DNA of 12,560 nucleotides from a bacterium UBA3756 (lineage in GTDB: Bacteria; Bacteroidota; Bacteroidia; Bacteroidales; Bacteroidaceae): positions 1 through 12,560 of the forward strand of contig DFGG01000031.1 of assembly GCA_002371695.1 (NCBI GenBank), written 5' to 3'. How positions within the stretch are numbered: the first letter of the stretch is position 1; the number at the start of each line of letters is the position of its first letter. Both the position numbers and the translations under genes were made by a program. The notes beneath the pieces are model-generated. The model was not told the origin of the DNA and searched no databases. It worked only from the letters and a program-made list of their open reading frames with translations. Below, one piece after another: positions 1 to 6,896 of this stretch.

Positions 1-62
1 AAACAGGGACGAATATAATTTTCAACGTTATATACTGGAACTATGACGGATAATTTAATCAT
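1..62 (-). CDS. Glycosyltransferase family 2, N-terminal fragment (runs off left edge)
   Basis: The reverse strand opens with an ATG at 62 and reads MIKLSVIVPVYNVENYIR before the window ends. The SVIVPVYNVE stretch is the first beta strand and nucleotide-binding loop of GT-A fold, family 2 glycosyltransferases, almost identical to the start of the enzyme at 4398-5420 (SIIVPVYNVEQYI). It would transfer a sugar from a nucleotide donor to a growing lipid-linked glycan in the cytoplasm. It follows the GT2 gene at 104-949 on the same strand after a 41-base gap containing a TATATTTG promoter element at 81-88, so it may have its own promoter as well as read-through. Only about 20 codons are visible, so the specificity, the DXD motif and the gene's integrity cannot be judged. 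Confidence 0.8.
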   Translation of the reverse strand, partial: MIKLSVIVPVYNVENYIRPC

Positions 63-80
63 CTTACGCTAGTTTGTTTG

Positions 81-88
81 CAAATATA
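81..88 (-). promoter_or_regulatory. -7 promoter element (TATATTTG) before the left-edge GT2
   Basis: The reverse strand reads TATATTTGC, a full match to the Bacteroidetes -7 box TAnnTTTG, 18 bases before the ATG at 62. No clean TTTG -33 box lies 19-21 bases further upstream. The nearest similar sequence is CTTGG at 112-116, spaced 23 bases. The promoter is plausible but could be weak or an internal booster of the operon. Confidence 0.45.
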
Positions 89-103
89 CGAATTATTTCT
101 CTA

Positions 104-949
104 TCACCTAACCAAGTTATCTAGGCTGTCCTCATAATAATCCTTCTTGAAGAATATTCGAGAAATGCCCTTACCTTGAGTCTTCACGCTATTGACAAAG
201 CTTTTCCACATTGACTGGCTGCCAATGGTGCCGTAGCCTGTCACTGCCCTACAACGACGGTCACGGACAAACCTGATGCAACCATACTTCTTCAACGCCA
301 AAGCCATCGAACCGTCCTCACCACGGATAATATCCACACGGTAACCCTCCTTGCGCCCATACTCAGCATGATAGGCAAAAACCAAGCCACGCACGCTCAA
401 CTCCGGGCGCTTGAAATGCTGAATCCACAGGAAGAGATCGCGGCACAATTCATACAGCCTCAGACTCAGACGGCTATGATTAGCATCTGGGAAATAGCTC
501 CAAGTCGCTGACACCGCAACAACACCAGGGCGCATCAGCTGCTCTATCATCAACTCATAATACATGGGAGGATACAGCGTATCACTATCTACATCGAAAT
601 AATACTTACCCTTAGCGTGCTGTAGTCCACAACGCCGGGCATAGCCGCATGAGTGCTGATACTCGGTATAATACGGGATGCCAGACTTGGCATAAATCTC
701 AGCTGTCCGGTCCTTGGAGTCATTGTCTACGCCTATGATTTCCACAGGATACTTACATTGAATCTCGCTGATGGCCCAAAGACAAGCCTGCAGATGAGTC
801 TCTTCATTATAACCTATCACGACAATGGATGCCAATGGTTCGTCACTCTGCAAAGCAGCCAGCCTCTCGCGTGTACCATTAATTATCTCCTCTGGCACCT
901 CACTGAAGGGTTTCCCATACACAGTCATGTATTTATCATACCATGCCAT
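104..949 (-). CDS. Glycosyltransferase family 2 (GT-A fold)
   Basis: A 281-residue cytoplasmic sugar transferase for polysaccharide assembly. After about 38 variable residues the GT-A domain starts with SIVVIGYNEE (41-50), followed by the IIGVDNDSKDRT nucleotide-binding segment (71-82). The metal/nucleotide-binding DVDSD motif lies at 119-123 and a GED at 210-212 fits the catalytic-base position. The C-terminal third has aromatic and basic patches (about 165-180, 245-270) that could touch the membrane, but no clear transmembrane helix. The ATG at 949 is used because it gives the longest frame; the ATG at codon 8 (MTVYGK) is an alternative and would not remove the domain. It is the fourth gene of the minus-strand operon, 11 bases after the GT4 at 961-2085. 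Family assignment is firm. Donor and acceptor are unknown. Confidence 0.9.
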   Translation of the reverse strand: MAWYDKYMTVYGKPFSEVPEEIINGTRERLAALQSDEPLASIVVIGYNEETHLQACLWAISEIQCKYPVEIIGVDNDSKDRTAEIYAKSGIPYYTEYQHSCGYARRCGLQHAKGKYYFDVDSDTLYPPMYYELMIEQLMRPGVVAVSATWSYFPDANHSRLSLRLYELCRDLFLWIQHFKRPELSVRGLVFAYHAEYGRKEGYRVDIIRGEDGSMALALKKYGCIRFVRDRRCRAVTGYGTIGSQSMWKSFVNSVKTQGKGISRIFFKKDYYEDSLDNLVR

Positions 950-960
950 ACTCAGTCAAA

Positions 961-2085
961 TTATTTATTCCTAACTACACTTTCAAACAGATGTTGCCAT
1001 TGCGGTATAATCTTATCCTTAGAGAACCGTTGCACTGAACTGATAGCGTTCCTTCCCAACCGCAGCCTCAGCCCCTCATCTTCTATCAGTTGGCACACCT
1101 TTCCAGCAAAGGCCTTCACATCGAAACAGTCCACCAGGAATCCATTCTCACCATCGGTGATGATCTCAGATGGGCCGTAGGAGCAATCGAAGGCGACGAC
1201 AGGCACACTGCAACTCATCGCTTCAGCCATGACCAAGCCGAAAGGTTCATAGACAGAAGTCAAGACTAAGATGGAACTCTCCTTGTATCTGTCCATGATA
1301 TCAGAGGTCTGAGGATGGGCGAACACGTGATTCCCTTTGGGAATAAGGCTTTGATTCTCTGCTCTGTCAACACCCTCGCCATATAGGTCGAGCCGCCAGT
1401 CTGGATGCCGCTGGCTAACCAGTGCCCATATCGCAGAAAGATACTGGTAGCCTTTCTGACTATCAATCCTGCCCACGAAAATAACACGCTTATGGCTACA
1501 AGCACTATAAGTTTTCGTTTCATTCAGATGAACAATATCAGGAATGGCACAGACGGAAGAGTTATACCTTTTCCAACGCTCAGCATCTCGCTGAGTAAGT
1601 GCCACAATGGCATCTGCCTTGGTCATTGAACGATAATAGAACCGAGCCTTGATACGCTTACGCCAAGTCATCACATCCATGTGGAAAGGACGGTCACAGG
1701 TGCCATGACACTCCACCACTAAAGGGATGTCTTTTCGCCAGCGATTCAGGACGGCTACATTCTCTGACGAATTGGTGATCAGCACATCGGGGCGGATTTC
1801 AGTAAAGAAGGCAAGCAACCGTTTCTTGTATAGACGCATCAGCCGGAACCTTGTTAAGTAACGTTTAACAATGCCATATCGATATTGACGGACAAAACGG
1901 ATATCCAAATCGACCAAGTGTACCTTATCGCTAAACGGATAAGGATACGGATGGGTTCCCTGGTCGGTCGTGACCAACCAAACCTCATAATCTGGAATCT
2001 CAGAAAGTGCATTGAGCTTATCAGTCCATACACGTTCCAGTCCACCCCACTCTGCGAATACCTTAGCAATATACATTATCCTCAT
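961..2085 (-). CDS. Glycosyltransferase family 4 (GT-B, AmsD-like)
   Basis: A 374-residue retaining GT-B enzyme, full length for the family. The N-terminal Rossmann domain starts MRIMYIAKVF with the glycine loop WGGLER (13-18). The C-terminal donor domain carries VIFVGRIDSQKG (201-212), where R206 and K211 are the expected diphosphate-binding pair. The EX7E signature is E280-PFGLVMA-E288, and it ends in the GPSEIITDGENGF motif (304-316) typical of capsule GT4 enzymes of the AmsD-like group. It would add one sugar to the lipid-linked repeat unit in the cytoplasm. The start ATG overlaps the stop of the preceding gene (ATGA, 2082-2085), so translation is probably coupled; an AAGGTGG just upstream could help. 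It resembles its neighbour at 2082-3230, suggesting an old tandem duplication. Substrate unknown. Confidence 0.93.
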   Translation of the reverse strand: MRIMYIAKVFAEWGGLERVWTDKLNALSEIPDYEVWLVTTDQGTHPYPYPFSDKVHLVDLDIRFVRQYRYGIVKRYLTRFRLMRLYKKRLLAFFTEIRPDVLITNSSENVAVLNRWRKDIPLVVECHGTCDRPFHMDVMTWRKRIKARFYYRSMTKADAIVALTQRDAERWKRYNSSVCAIPDIVHLNETKTYSACSHKRVIFVGRIDSQKGYQYLSAIWALVSQRHPDWRLDLYGEGVDRAENQSLIPKGNHVFAHPQTSDIMDRYKESSILVLTSVYEPFGLVMAEAMSCSVPVVAFDCSYGPSEIITDGENGFLVDCFDVKAFAGKVCQLIEDEGLRLRLGRNAISSVQRFSKDKIIPQWQHLFESVVRNK

Positions 2086-3230
2086 AAGCCACCTTCAACT
2101 AAGGATTCATACAATTGCCGGAAGTGTGGCATAATCTCCTGAGGGAGGTAATGCTTCGACTTCTCGATGGCATTAGCCCCCATCTGACGCCTGACATCTT
2201 CGTGTTCCATCAAAAAGGTCAGCCGCTCTGCGAACATATCTATATCACCAAGTGGAACCATGAAGCCGTCATGGCCATCAGTGATGATTTCCCTTGGCCC
2301 GAAATCGCAGTCGAAGGCCACAGGAGCCAATCCGCACGACATGGCTTCAAGAAGAACTAATCCAAAACCCTCATAACGAGAGGTCATCGCATATATCTCT
2401 CCAGGCATATACCTGCTGGCTATGTCGGTCGTCCGTGGCAATATTTGCACGCGGCTCAATGACTGCATCTGCTGCCTGAGGTAAGGCTCCTCCACCCCTT
2501 CGCCCGTAATATCCAATTGCCAGTCAGGATGGCTGTCGCATATCTTCCTCCACGCTTCCAACAGCATATCAAAGCCTTTCACCAGCAAGAGGCTACCCAC
2601 TGCAATAACCTTCTTCTCCCGCTGAACAAAGCCTACGGGAGTCTCTATCATCAATGGATTGGGGATGACCGCCACACGAGGAGAATTCCAATGACATGCA
2701 TCCCCTTGCGTCAATGTCACTATACGGTCAAACTGACGGACAAGACTAATAGCACGGCGAAAGACAAAAGCCCTCCGAAGCCACAACTTCAGCGAATTCT
2801 CTATATGGCGCGACCTGAGTCTGCCTCCACTCTGCGAATAAGAAGAATGAACTTGTACCACATGCCTGACATTCTTCAGCGACAAGACGATTTGCATCTC
2901 ACTGATCTCGTATGATGAACATACGACAATATCCGGCACTATCTCGCTGACAGTATCAGTAATGCACCTCCGCAGCCGTCTGTTCCACTTCCATAATATA
3001 AATGGACGCAAAACCATCGGGTATCGATAAACGTGGAACCGCTTGATACCATAGTCTATATGTCTTACTCTTTCTGACAAGGGATATGCATCCGGCGCAT
3101 CGCCCTGGTCGCATGTCAGTAGCGTCACCTCATAATCACAGCATTCTGCAAGATAGTTCATCTGGGCAACAAACATCCGCTCAATGCCTGTCATATTACT
3201 GATAGAGTATATGATGTAAACTATCTTCAT
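2082..3230 (-). CDS. Glycosyltransferase family 4 with altered donor-site Arg
   Basis: A 382-residue GT-B glycosyltransferase of the same AmsD-like group as its downstream neighbour. The N-terminal half starts MKIVYIIYSI. The glycine loop reads MTGIER (13-18), so the first Gly of the usual GG is Thr. The donor domain has the EX7E motif E287-GFGLVLL-E295 and GPREIITDGHDGF (311-323). The loop that normally reads VGR...KG reads VGSLLLVKG (211-219). Ser213 therefore stands where family members carry the Arg that pairs with Lys (here K218) on the donor diphosphate. Length and the other motifs are intact, so it may still be active, with altered donor handling, or may be decaying. It is the second gene of its operon, 7 bases after the GT2 stop, with an ATGA overlap to the next gene. 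Confidence 0.92.
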   Translation of the reverse strand: MKIVYIIYSISNMTGIERMFVAQMNYLAECCDYEVTLLTCDQGDAPDAYPLSERVRHIDYGIKRFHVYRYPMVLRPFILWKWNRRLRRCITDTVSEIVPDIVVCSSYEISEMQIVLSLKNVRHVVQVHSSYSQSGGRLRSRHIENSLKLWLRRAFVFRRAISLVRQFDRIVTLTQGDACHWNSPRVAVIPNPLMIETPVGFVQREKKVIAVGSLLLVKGFDMLLEAWRKICDSHPDWQLDITGEGVEEPYLRQQMQSLSRVQILPRTTDIASRYMPGEIYAMTSRYEGFGLVLLEAMSCGLAPVAFDCDFGPREIITDGHDGFMVPLGDIDMFAERLTFLMEHEDVRRQMGANAIEKSKHYLPQEIMPHFRQLYESLVEGGL

Positions 3231-3237
3231 CGCTGTG

Positions 3238-4272
3238 TTAAATCTGTCTCCTCTGCTTACCTATTATATGTATCAAGAAAACAGACAAGCCAGGAGGGAG
3301 AATGCCTAACAAGTATAAAGCAAGGTTAGGCCACTTAGCAGTCTTGAAGCCAAGTATCTCAGTAAAACCAAGAGGAGATGCCATCAGGTCGCGAATCTCC
3401 CGGTCTGAAAAAGGTGGTTGGGTTATCTTTCGATATTTTATCATCGTACAGGCCATATAGAAGCATGTCATCATCACCTTCTGACACCGCTTGGGATAAT
3501 ATGGCTTATTCTTGATGCGCAAGCTTTCTTCTTTTACTTTCTTCATGGCCTGTACAGTCCTTTCCATCTCTTCTTTTTGGATAACATCCCTTTTTTGAAA
3601 ATTGGACAAAGAGCCGTAATGACAATAATACCGATATGTTATATTGGGCAAGAGGACAACACGGCTGACGTACGTTGGCAGATCGATGGTAGTGGTCATG
3701 TCCTCCCAGAAATTAACCGGCTTATAGCGAATCGAATTCTTACGATAAATATTAATATCAATCAAGAAATTCCAAGTTGTCGTTCCCATCCTGCCATACG
3801 TCTCATAAGCCCATGTCGCGAATTCATTCTCTTTATGAAAGGACAATGAGGGATAAATGAACGGATATACCTGCCTCTGACCATCAAAATCTTCAATACG
3901 TTCATGGGAACCATAGACTATATCCGCATGGTGGCTGATGAGACTCTCATAAAGCAATGAAACAGCATCTTCCGTCATGGCATCATCTGCATCTAGAAAG
4001 CAGAGATATTTGCCAGCAGCCGAATCAATCATCAGATTTCTGGCTTCACCCAAGCCTTTATTATATGGCTGCGACACAATGCGAATATCTGCCCCACGGG
4101 GATGTTTCGATTGATATTCGCGCACAATATCCATCGAAGCATCGGTACCACAGTCATCGCATATCAAGAACTCTATACTCTGGAATGTCTGAGCCAAAGC
4201 CGACTCCATCGCCCTCCGAATATAGCGCTCGACATTATAAACAGGAATGCCTATTGTTACCTCATAACCCAT
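3238..4272 (-). CDS. Glycosyltransferase family 2, first gene of left operon
   Basis: A 344-residue GT-A glycosyltransferase. The domain starts immediately (EVTIGIPVYNVE, 4-15). It has LICDDCGTDAS (36-46), the DXD-type LDADD (93-97) and the ED of NFWEDM (187-192) at the catalytic-base position. The last about 35 residues are hydrophobic and end in a basic tail (GKQRRQI), suggesting peripheral membrane attachment. I chose the ATG at 4272 (MGYEVTIG) because it aligns residue for residue with its paralogue at 6897-7928 (MRFEVTIG). An ATG six codons upstream (4290) is equally in frame, and a TTG at 4326 is less likely. It leads the operon 4272 to 104 and diverges from the GT2 at 4398. The substrate is not predictable. 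Confidence 0.92.
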   Translation of the reverse strand: MGYEVTIGIPVYNVERYIRRAMESALAQTFQSIEFLICDDCGTDASMDIVREYQSKHPRGADIRIVSQPYNKGLGEARNLMIDSAAGKYLCFLDADDAMTEDAVSLLYESLISHHADIVYGSHERIEDFDGQRQVYPFIYPSLSFHKENEFATWAYETYGRMGTTTWNFLIDINIYRKNSIRYKPVNFWEDMTTTIDLPTYVSRVVLLPNITYRYYCHYGSLSNFQKRDVIQKEEMERTVQAMKKVKEESLRIKNKPYYPKRCQKVMMTCFYMACTMIKYRKITQPPFSDREIRDLMASPLGFTEILGFKTAKWPNLALYLLGILPPGLSVFLIHIIGKQRRQI

Positions 4273-4323
4273 AATGCCATCACTATTCATCACTTTTTGA
4301 GTGCGAAGATACAAATTTTCCTG

Positions 4324-4364
4324 CAAATATCAAAATATAATGGATAAAATTTTGCTTAAACAAA
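4324..4364 (-). promoter_or_regulatory. Probable promoter for the left minus-strand operon
   Basis: Two overlapping solutions are visible on the reverse strand. GATATTTGCAG at 4331-4321 is a one-mismatch -7 box (TAnnTTTG) and an exact mirror of the plus-strand -7 region. TATATTTTG at 4339-4331 is one base too long but lies 21 bases from a TTTG at 4364-4361. Either would start a transcript about 35-60 bases ahead of the GT2 start codon. The promoter is inferred mainly from position, because the operon needs one here. Confidence 0.4.
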
Positions 4365-4381
4365 TAAAATCCGTATATTTG
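4351..4381 (+). promoter_or_regulatory. Bacteroidetes-type promoter for the plus-strand GT2
   Basis: TTTG at 4351-4354 and TATATTTG at 4374-4381 are separated by 19 bases, a full match to the Bacteroidetes consensus TTTG-N19-21-TAnnTTTG. The start codon at 4398 follows 16 bases after the -7 box, through an A-rich leader with no Shine-Dalgarno sequence. Confidence 0.8.
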
Positions 4382-4397
4382 CAGCAAACATATAAAT

Positions 4398-5420
4398 ATG
4401 ACAGACGTATTCTCACAAAAGCAATTGAGCATCATTGTCCCCGTCTACAATGTGGAACAATATATCTATAGATGCTTAGATAGTATTTACAACCAAGATC
4501 TTCCTGATGATTTCTTTGAGGTTATCCTCGTTAACGACGGCACTATGGACAATAGCATAGAGGTCATTCAGAAAATCCTAGAACGGCATACAAACATCAT
4601 CGTTATCAATCAGGAAAATCAAGGGCTATCCGTTGCCCGCAATAATGGCATTGCTAAAGCAAGAGGAGAATTCCTTTTAATGATTGATTCGGATGACCTT
4701 CTATACGATAACAGCCTATCTCCCCTGCTTGACGTAGCCATCCAGACAAAAGCAGACTTAGTAATGGCTGATTATAAAGAGATGTTTGACGAAGAAATCG
4801 AAGACTTAGAAAGGGGTACTTTCCCACCGAAAGGAAAATTTTCATACACGGAAAAGACAGGAAGACAGTTATTCTTGGAAGATTTAGCTCCCTTCCAGTG
4901 CAATGTCTGGAGAACCCTGTACAGACGGGAATTTATACAGGCAAATAGAATCAGCTTTGTACCTGGCATAACATGCGAGGATCTCCCGTTCACCCATGAA
5001 GCATTTTTAAAAGCTTCACGGTGCATCCGAACGAATTGGCCACTCATCATCTATAGAAAAGGGAGGACTGGATCCATTACATCTAACTTCAACATGCAAA
5101 AGGCAAAAGACCTTTGTGTAGCCATTGCCAAAACGTGGGAATTATCGCGCAATATTAACCTTACGAAACATGAGCAGTACAAACTTGAAGAAAATATACA
5201 TGCCAACGTGAGTCGTCTAGTTTATTGCGCCCTATATGCTTTCAAAGATCCGACAGACAGGCTACAGGCTATCAACATGCTGAGACAGGAAATGCCCGAC
5301 ATCAGGTTTAGGCACGGAATAATGCAAAAGCTTGAGACGCTCTTGCTACGTAACAACCCTCAAATATATATTAAGCTAAGAGAGTACATCATGAAATACA
5401 AAAAACGGACACGATCTTAG
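4398..5420 (+). CDS. Glycosyltransferase family 2 (SpsA/WcaA-like)
   Basis: A 340-residue GT-A glycosyltransferase. It shows SIIVPVYNVEQYI (11-23), ILVNDGTMDNS (43-53), NQGLSVARNNGI (74-85), the metal-binding IDSDD (96-100) and TCEDLPF (192-198) with the catalytic-base ED. These motifs are in canonical order. The C-terminal about 100 residues are helical-looking and basic (ending KYKKRTRS). The ATG lies 16 bases behind a good promoter and gives the domain a short natural N-terminus. It is transcribed alone, opposite to the genes on both sides, and its TAG overlaps the TAA of the convergent GT4 by three bases within the shared TTAG (5417-5420). It looks AT-rich: one sampled 60-base line has 20 G/C. 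It may have been inserted as a single cassette. The sugar transferred is unknown. Confidence 0.93.
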   Translation: MTDVFSQKQLSIIVPVYNVEQYIYRCLDSIYNQDLPDDFFEVILVNDGTMDNSIEVIQKILERHTNIIVINQENQGLSVARNNGIAKARGEFLLMIDSDDLLYDNSLSPLLDVAIQTKADLVMADYKEMFDEEIEDLERGTFPPKGKFSYTEKTGRQLFLEDLAPFQCNVWRTLYRREFIQANRISFVPGITCEDLPFTHEAFLKASRCIRTNWPLIIYRKGRTGSITSNFNMQKAKDLCVAIAKTWELSRNINLTKHEQYKLEENIHANVSRLVYCALYAFKDPTDRLQAINMLRQEMPDIRFRHGIMQKLETLLLRNNPQIYIKLREYIMKYKKRTRS

Positions 5421-6556
5421 CCTCTAACCTGCTTAAAAAGATCTTTCCATTGCCGCATGACAGCATCACGGTCATATCTCCTAACATTAGCACGAGCTTT
5501 CGCTCCCATTTCCTTTCTCAGATGAGGATCCTCTATCAATTGACAGACTCGTTGTGCAGCCTCATTGGTATTGAGATACTCTACCAAAAACCCATCCTCT
5601 CCATCATTAATAATATCTGCCGGTCCCCAAGGACAATCAAAAGAGACTACAGGTAGTCCGCAGGCCATGGCCTCCACTATCACCATGGGCAAACCTTCAA
5701 AGCGTGAAGTTAGCAGGAAGATACTACTATTGAGATACTCCTGCATAATTTTTTGAGTTGGCTTGTGTATAATGACCACATCATCCAGTCTTTTACTATG
5801 AATAAGTCCCTCCAACATCTCCCTTTGTTCACCCTCACCAAACATGTGCAATTCCCAGTCGGGATGCTTTCGATAAACCTCCTCCCAAGTCTTTATAAGA
5901 TATTCCAGTCCCTTCTGTTCATTCAGCCTCCCAACAAAAATGACTCGTTTGTTGCTACAACTACTTCCCTGTTGCGGGTAGAAAGGTAAGCTATTTGGTA
6001 TCACGATTGTCCTGGTCAGTCCCGCCCAACTATCAGCGTCATGCTGAGTCAACAAGACTAAGGCATCCAGATTTCTCACAGATGAATCGATCTTTCTTCT
6101 CCAATGATTGGCAACAAGACGATTGAGCCATCCTCGTTGCTCCATCAGATGCAGATTTCTTACATAATTTTTGGCTATGTGTGACTCTCCTATTTTCTTA
6201 CTTCCGTCTTGAATGGTAGTAATAAAATCTATATCGCGCCCCAAAGTTGTAATCACTATATCAGGATGTTCGGAGAATAACAGGTTGGTCAAAGCCTTGC
6301 GATAATGTCGCATCAGTGACTTATAGACAAATGCTCTGAAAAAGATGTTATGGCCATACTGCTTATGAAAATCTATATTGAAATCAATGAGCCTAACCTT
6401 ATCGGAAATAGGATAATAAGGTTTGCCCAAAGCATGAGAGGCAACAGCTATCAATACCTCATAGCCATGCTCGGCCAGATAATTTGCCTTCTCTATGATG
6501 ATTCTATCATAGCCGCCCGACAAATTGACTGCTTCCACCACATACATTATCTTCAT
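5417..6556 (-). CDS. Glycosyltransferase family 4 (GT-B, AmsD-like)
   Basis: A 379-residue GT-B sugar transferase. It starts MKIMYVVEAV with glycine loop SGGYDR (13-18), where the usual ER is DR. The middle GSKKIGESHIAKNY (118-131) resembles the same region of the GT4 pair at 7938-10255, placing the three in one subgroup. The donor site VIFVGRLNEQKG (205-216) keeps R210 and K215. EX7E is E287-GLPMVIV-E295, then GPADIINDGEDGF (311-323). The start is supported by AAGGAGG four bases before the ATG, a strong Shine-Dalgarno unusual for this window. It is the last gene of its operon, 13 bases after a nuclease remnant that carries its own upstream promoter, so it may be transcribed from that promoter as well as from the operon start. 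The substrate is unknown. Confidence 0.93.
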   Translation of the reverse strand: MKIMYVVEAVNLSGGYDRIIIEKANYLAEHGYEVLIAVASHALGKPYYPISDKVRLIDFNIDFHKQYGHNIFFRAFVYKSLMRHYRKALTNLLFSEHPDIVITTLGRDIDFITTIQDGSKKIGESHIAKNYVRNLHLMEQRGWLNRLVANHWRRKIDSSVRNLDALVLLTQHDADSWAGLTRTIVIPNSLPFYPQQGSSCSNKRVIFVGRLNEQKGLEYLIKTWEEVYRKHPDWELHMFGEGEQREMLEGLIHSKRLDDVVIIHKPTQKIMQEYLNSSIFLLTSRFEGLPMVIVEAMACGLPVVSFDCPWGPADIINDGEDGFLVEYLNTNEAAQRVCQLIEDPHLRKEMGAKARANVRRYDRDAVMRQWKDLFKQVRG

Positions 6557-6560
6557 ATCG

Positions 6561-6567
6561 CCTCCTT
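6561..6567 (-). promoter_or_regulatory. Strong Shine-Dalgarno (AAGGAGG) before the GT4 at 6556
   Basis: The reverse strand reads AAGGAGG-CGAT-ATG. Most other starts here have only A/T-rich leaders, as is usual in Bacteroidetes, so this site stands out. It fixes the start codon at 6556. Confidence 0.6.
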
Positions 6568-6569
6568 AA

Positions 6570-6827
6570 TTAATTATCCTTATTGTCGCCATAAAGAACT
6601 TCTTCCATCCTATTCAACTCAAATCCTCTCATCTGAACTACAATCAGGTGAAGCCGGGTTGAGCTAACCAGTTTATTGACTACGCGCCCTTGAGCATATT
6701 GCTTAATTTGAGCGACTGCCTCATCCCACTGCTTGTGTGCTTTAGCCTCTGTAGCGTCAGTCTTCAGATATTTCAGCTCCAAGATGTAACTAAGCTTCAC
6801 ATTAGGAATGCGCTTGAACTGTTCCAT
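6570..6827 (-). pseudogene. C-terminal remnant of a PD-(D/E)XK nuclease / AAA-ATPase-like protein
   Basis: An 85-codon frame (ATG at 6827; a GTG directly upstream at 6830 is also possible; an in-frame TAA lies two codons before that). It matches only the last part of the large Bacteroidales family with an N-terminal AAA-ATPase-like domain and a C-terminal PD-(D/E)XK nuclease-like domain (DUF1703 type, usually around 500 residues). The visible signature is NVKLSYILELKYLK (about 9-22, counted from this ATG), containing the E-x-K of the nuclease core. It is followed by a helix (EAVAQIKQYAQGR) and the terminal beta strand LHLIVVQMRGFEL. The whole ATPase domain and the upstream catalytic Asp are absent, so it cannot be a complete nuclease. 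It has a good promoter directly upstream and sits between two polysaccharide genes, so it may still be expressed. A functional small protein is less likely but not excluded. Confidence 0.75.
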
Positions 6828-6844
6828 CACTCGTTATTTTTTGG

Positions 6845-6876
6845 CAAAGATAAACTATTAATTCCAAAAAAACAAA
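6845..6876 (-). promoter_or_regulatory. Bacteroidetes-type promoter before the nuclease remnant and the GT4
   Basis: On the reverse strand TTTG (6876-6873) and TATCTTTG (6852-6845) are spaced 20 bases, a full consensus match. It lies just after the stop of the GT2 at 6897 and 17 bases before the ATG at 6827. It would drive the remnant and, 13 bases beyond its stop, the GT4 at 5417-6556. Confidence 0.7.
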
Positions 6877-6896
6877 TCTTTTTATGGAAAACTTAC

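Larger units (their letters stand above)
4321..4384. repeat. Perfect 10-bp inverted repeat flanking divergent promoters
   Basis: CTGCAAATAT at 4321-4330 is the exact reverse complement of ATATTTGCAG at 4375-4384, separated by 44 bases. The arms coincide with the -7 regions of the two divergent promoters. The symmetry may simply reflect two copies of the same -7 sequence in opposite orientation, or it may be bound by a shared regulator. The distance is too long for a terminator hairpin. Confidence 0.6.

Noticed and set aside
950..962. TAATTTG before the GT2 at 104-949 as a promoter
   Set aside because: It is one base short of TAnnTTTG, lacks a well-placed -33 box and lies only a few bases before the start codon; the gene is better explained as operon-internal.
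653..1180. A 175-codon plus-strand frame across two GT genes
   Set aside because: It spans the junction of two well-supported minus-strand genes and shows no domain.
5437..5446. Palindrome AAAGATCTTT near the convergent junction as a terminator
   Set aside because: It has no loop or GC-rich stem and lies within the GT4 coding sequence; not a credible terminator.
6828..6896. Remains of the ATPase domain upstream of the nuclease remnant
   Set aside because: Only about 70 A/T-rich bases with a promoter and in-frame stops; no recognisable ATPase residues in any frame.
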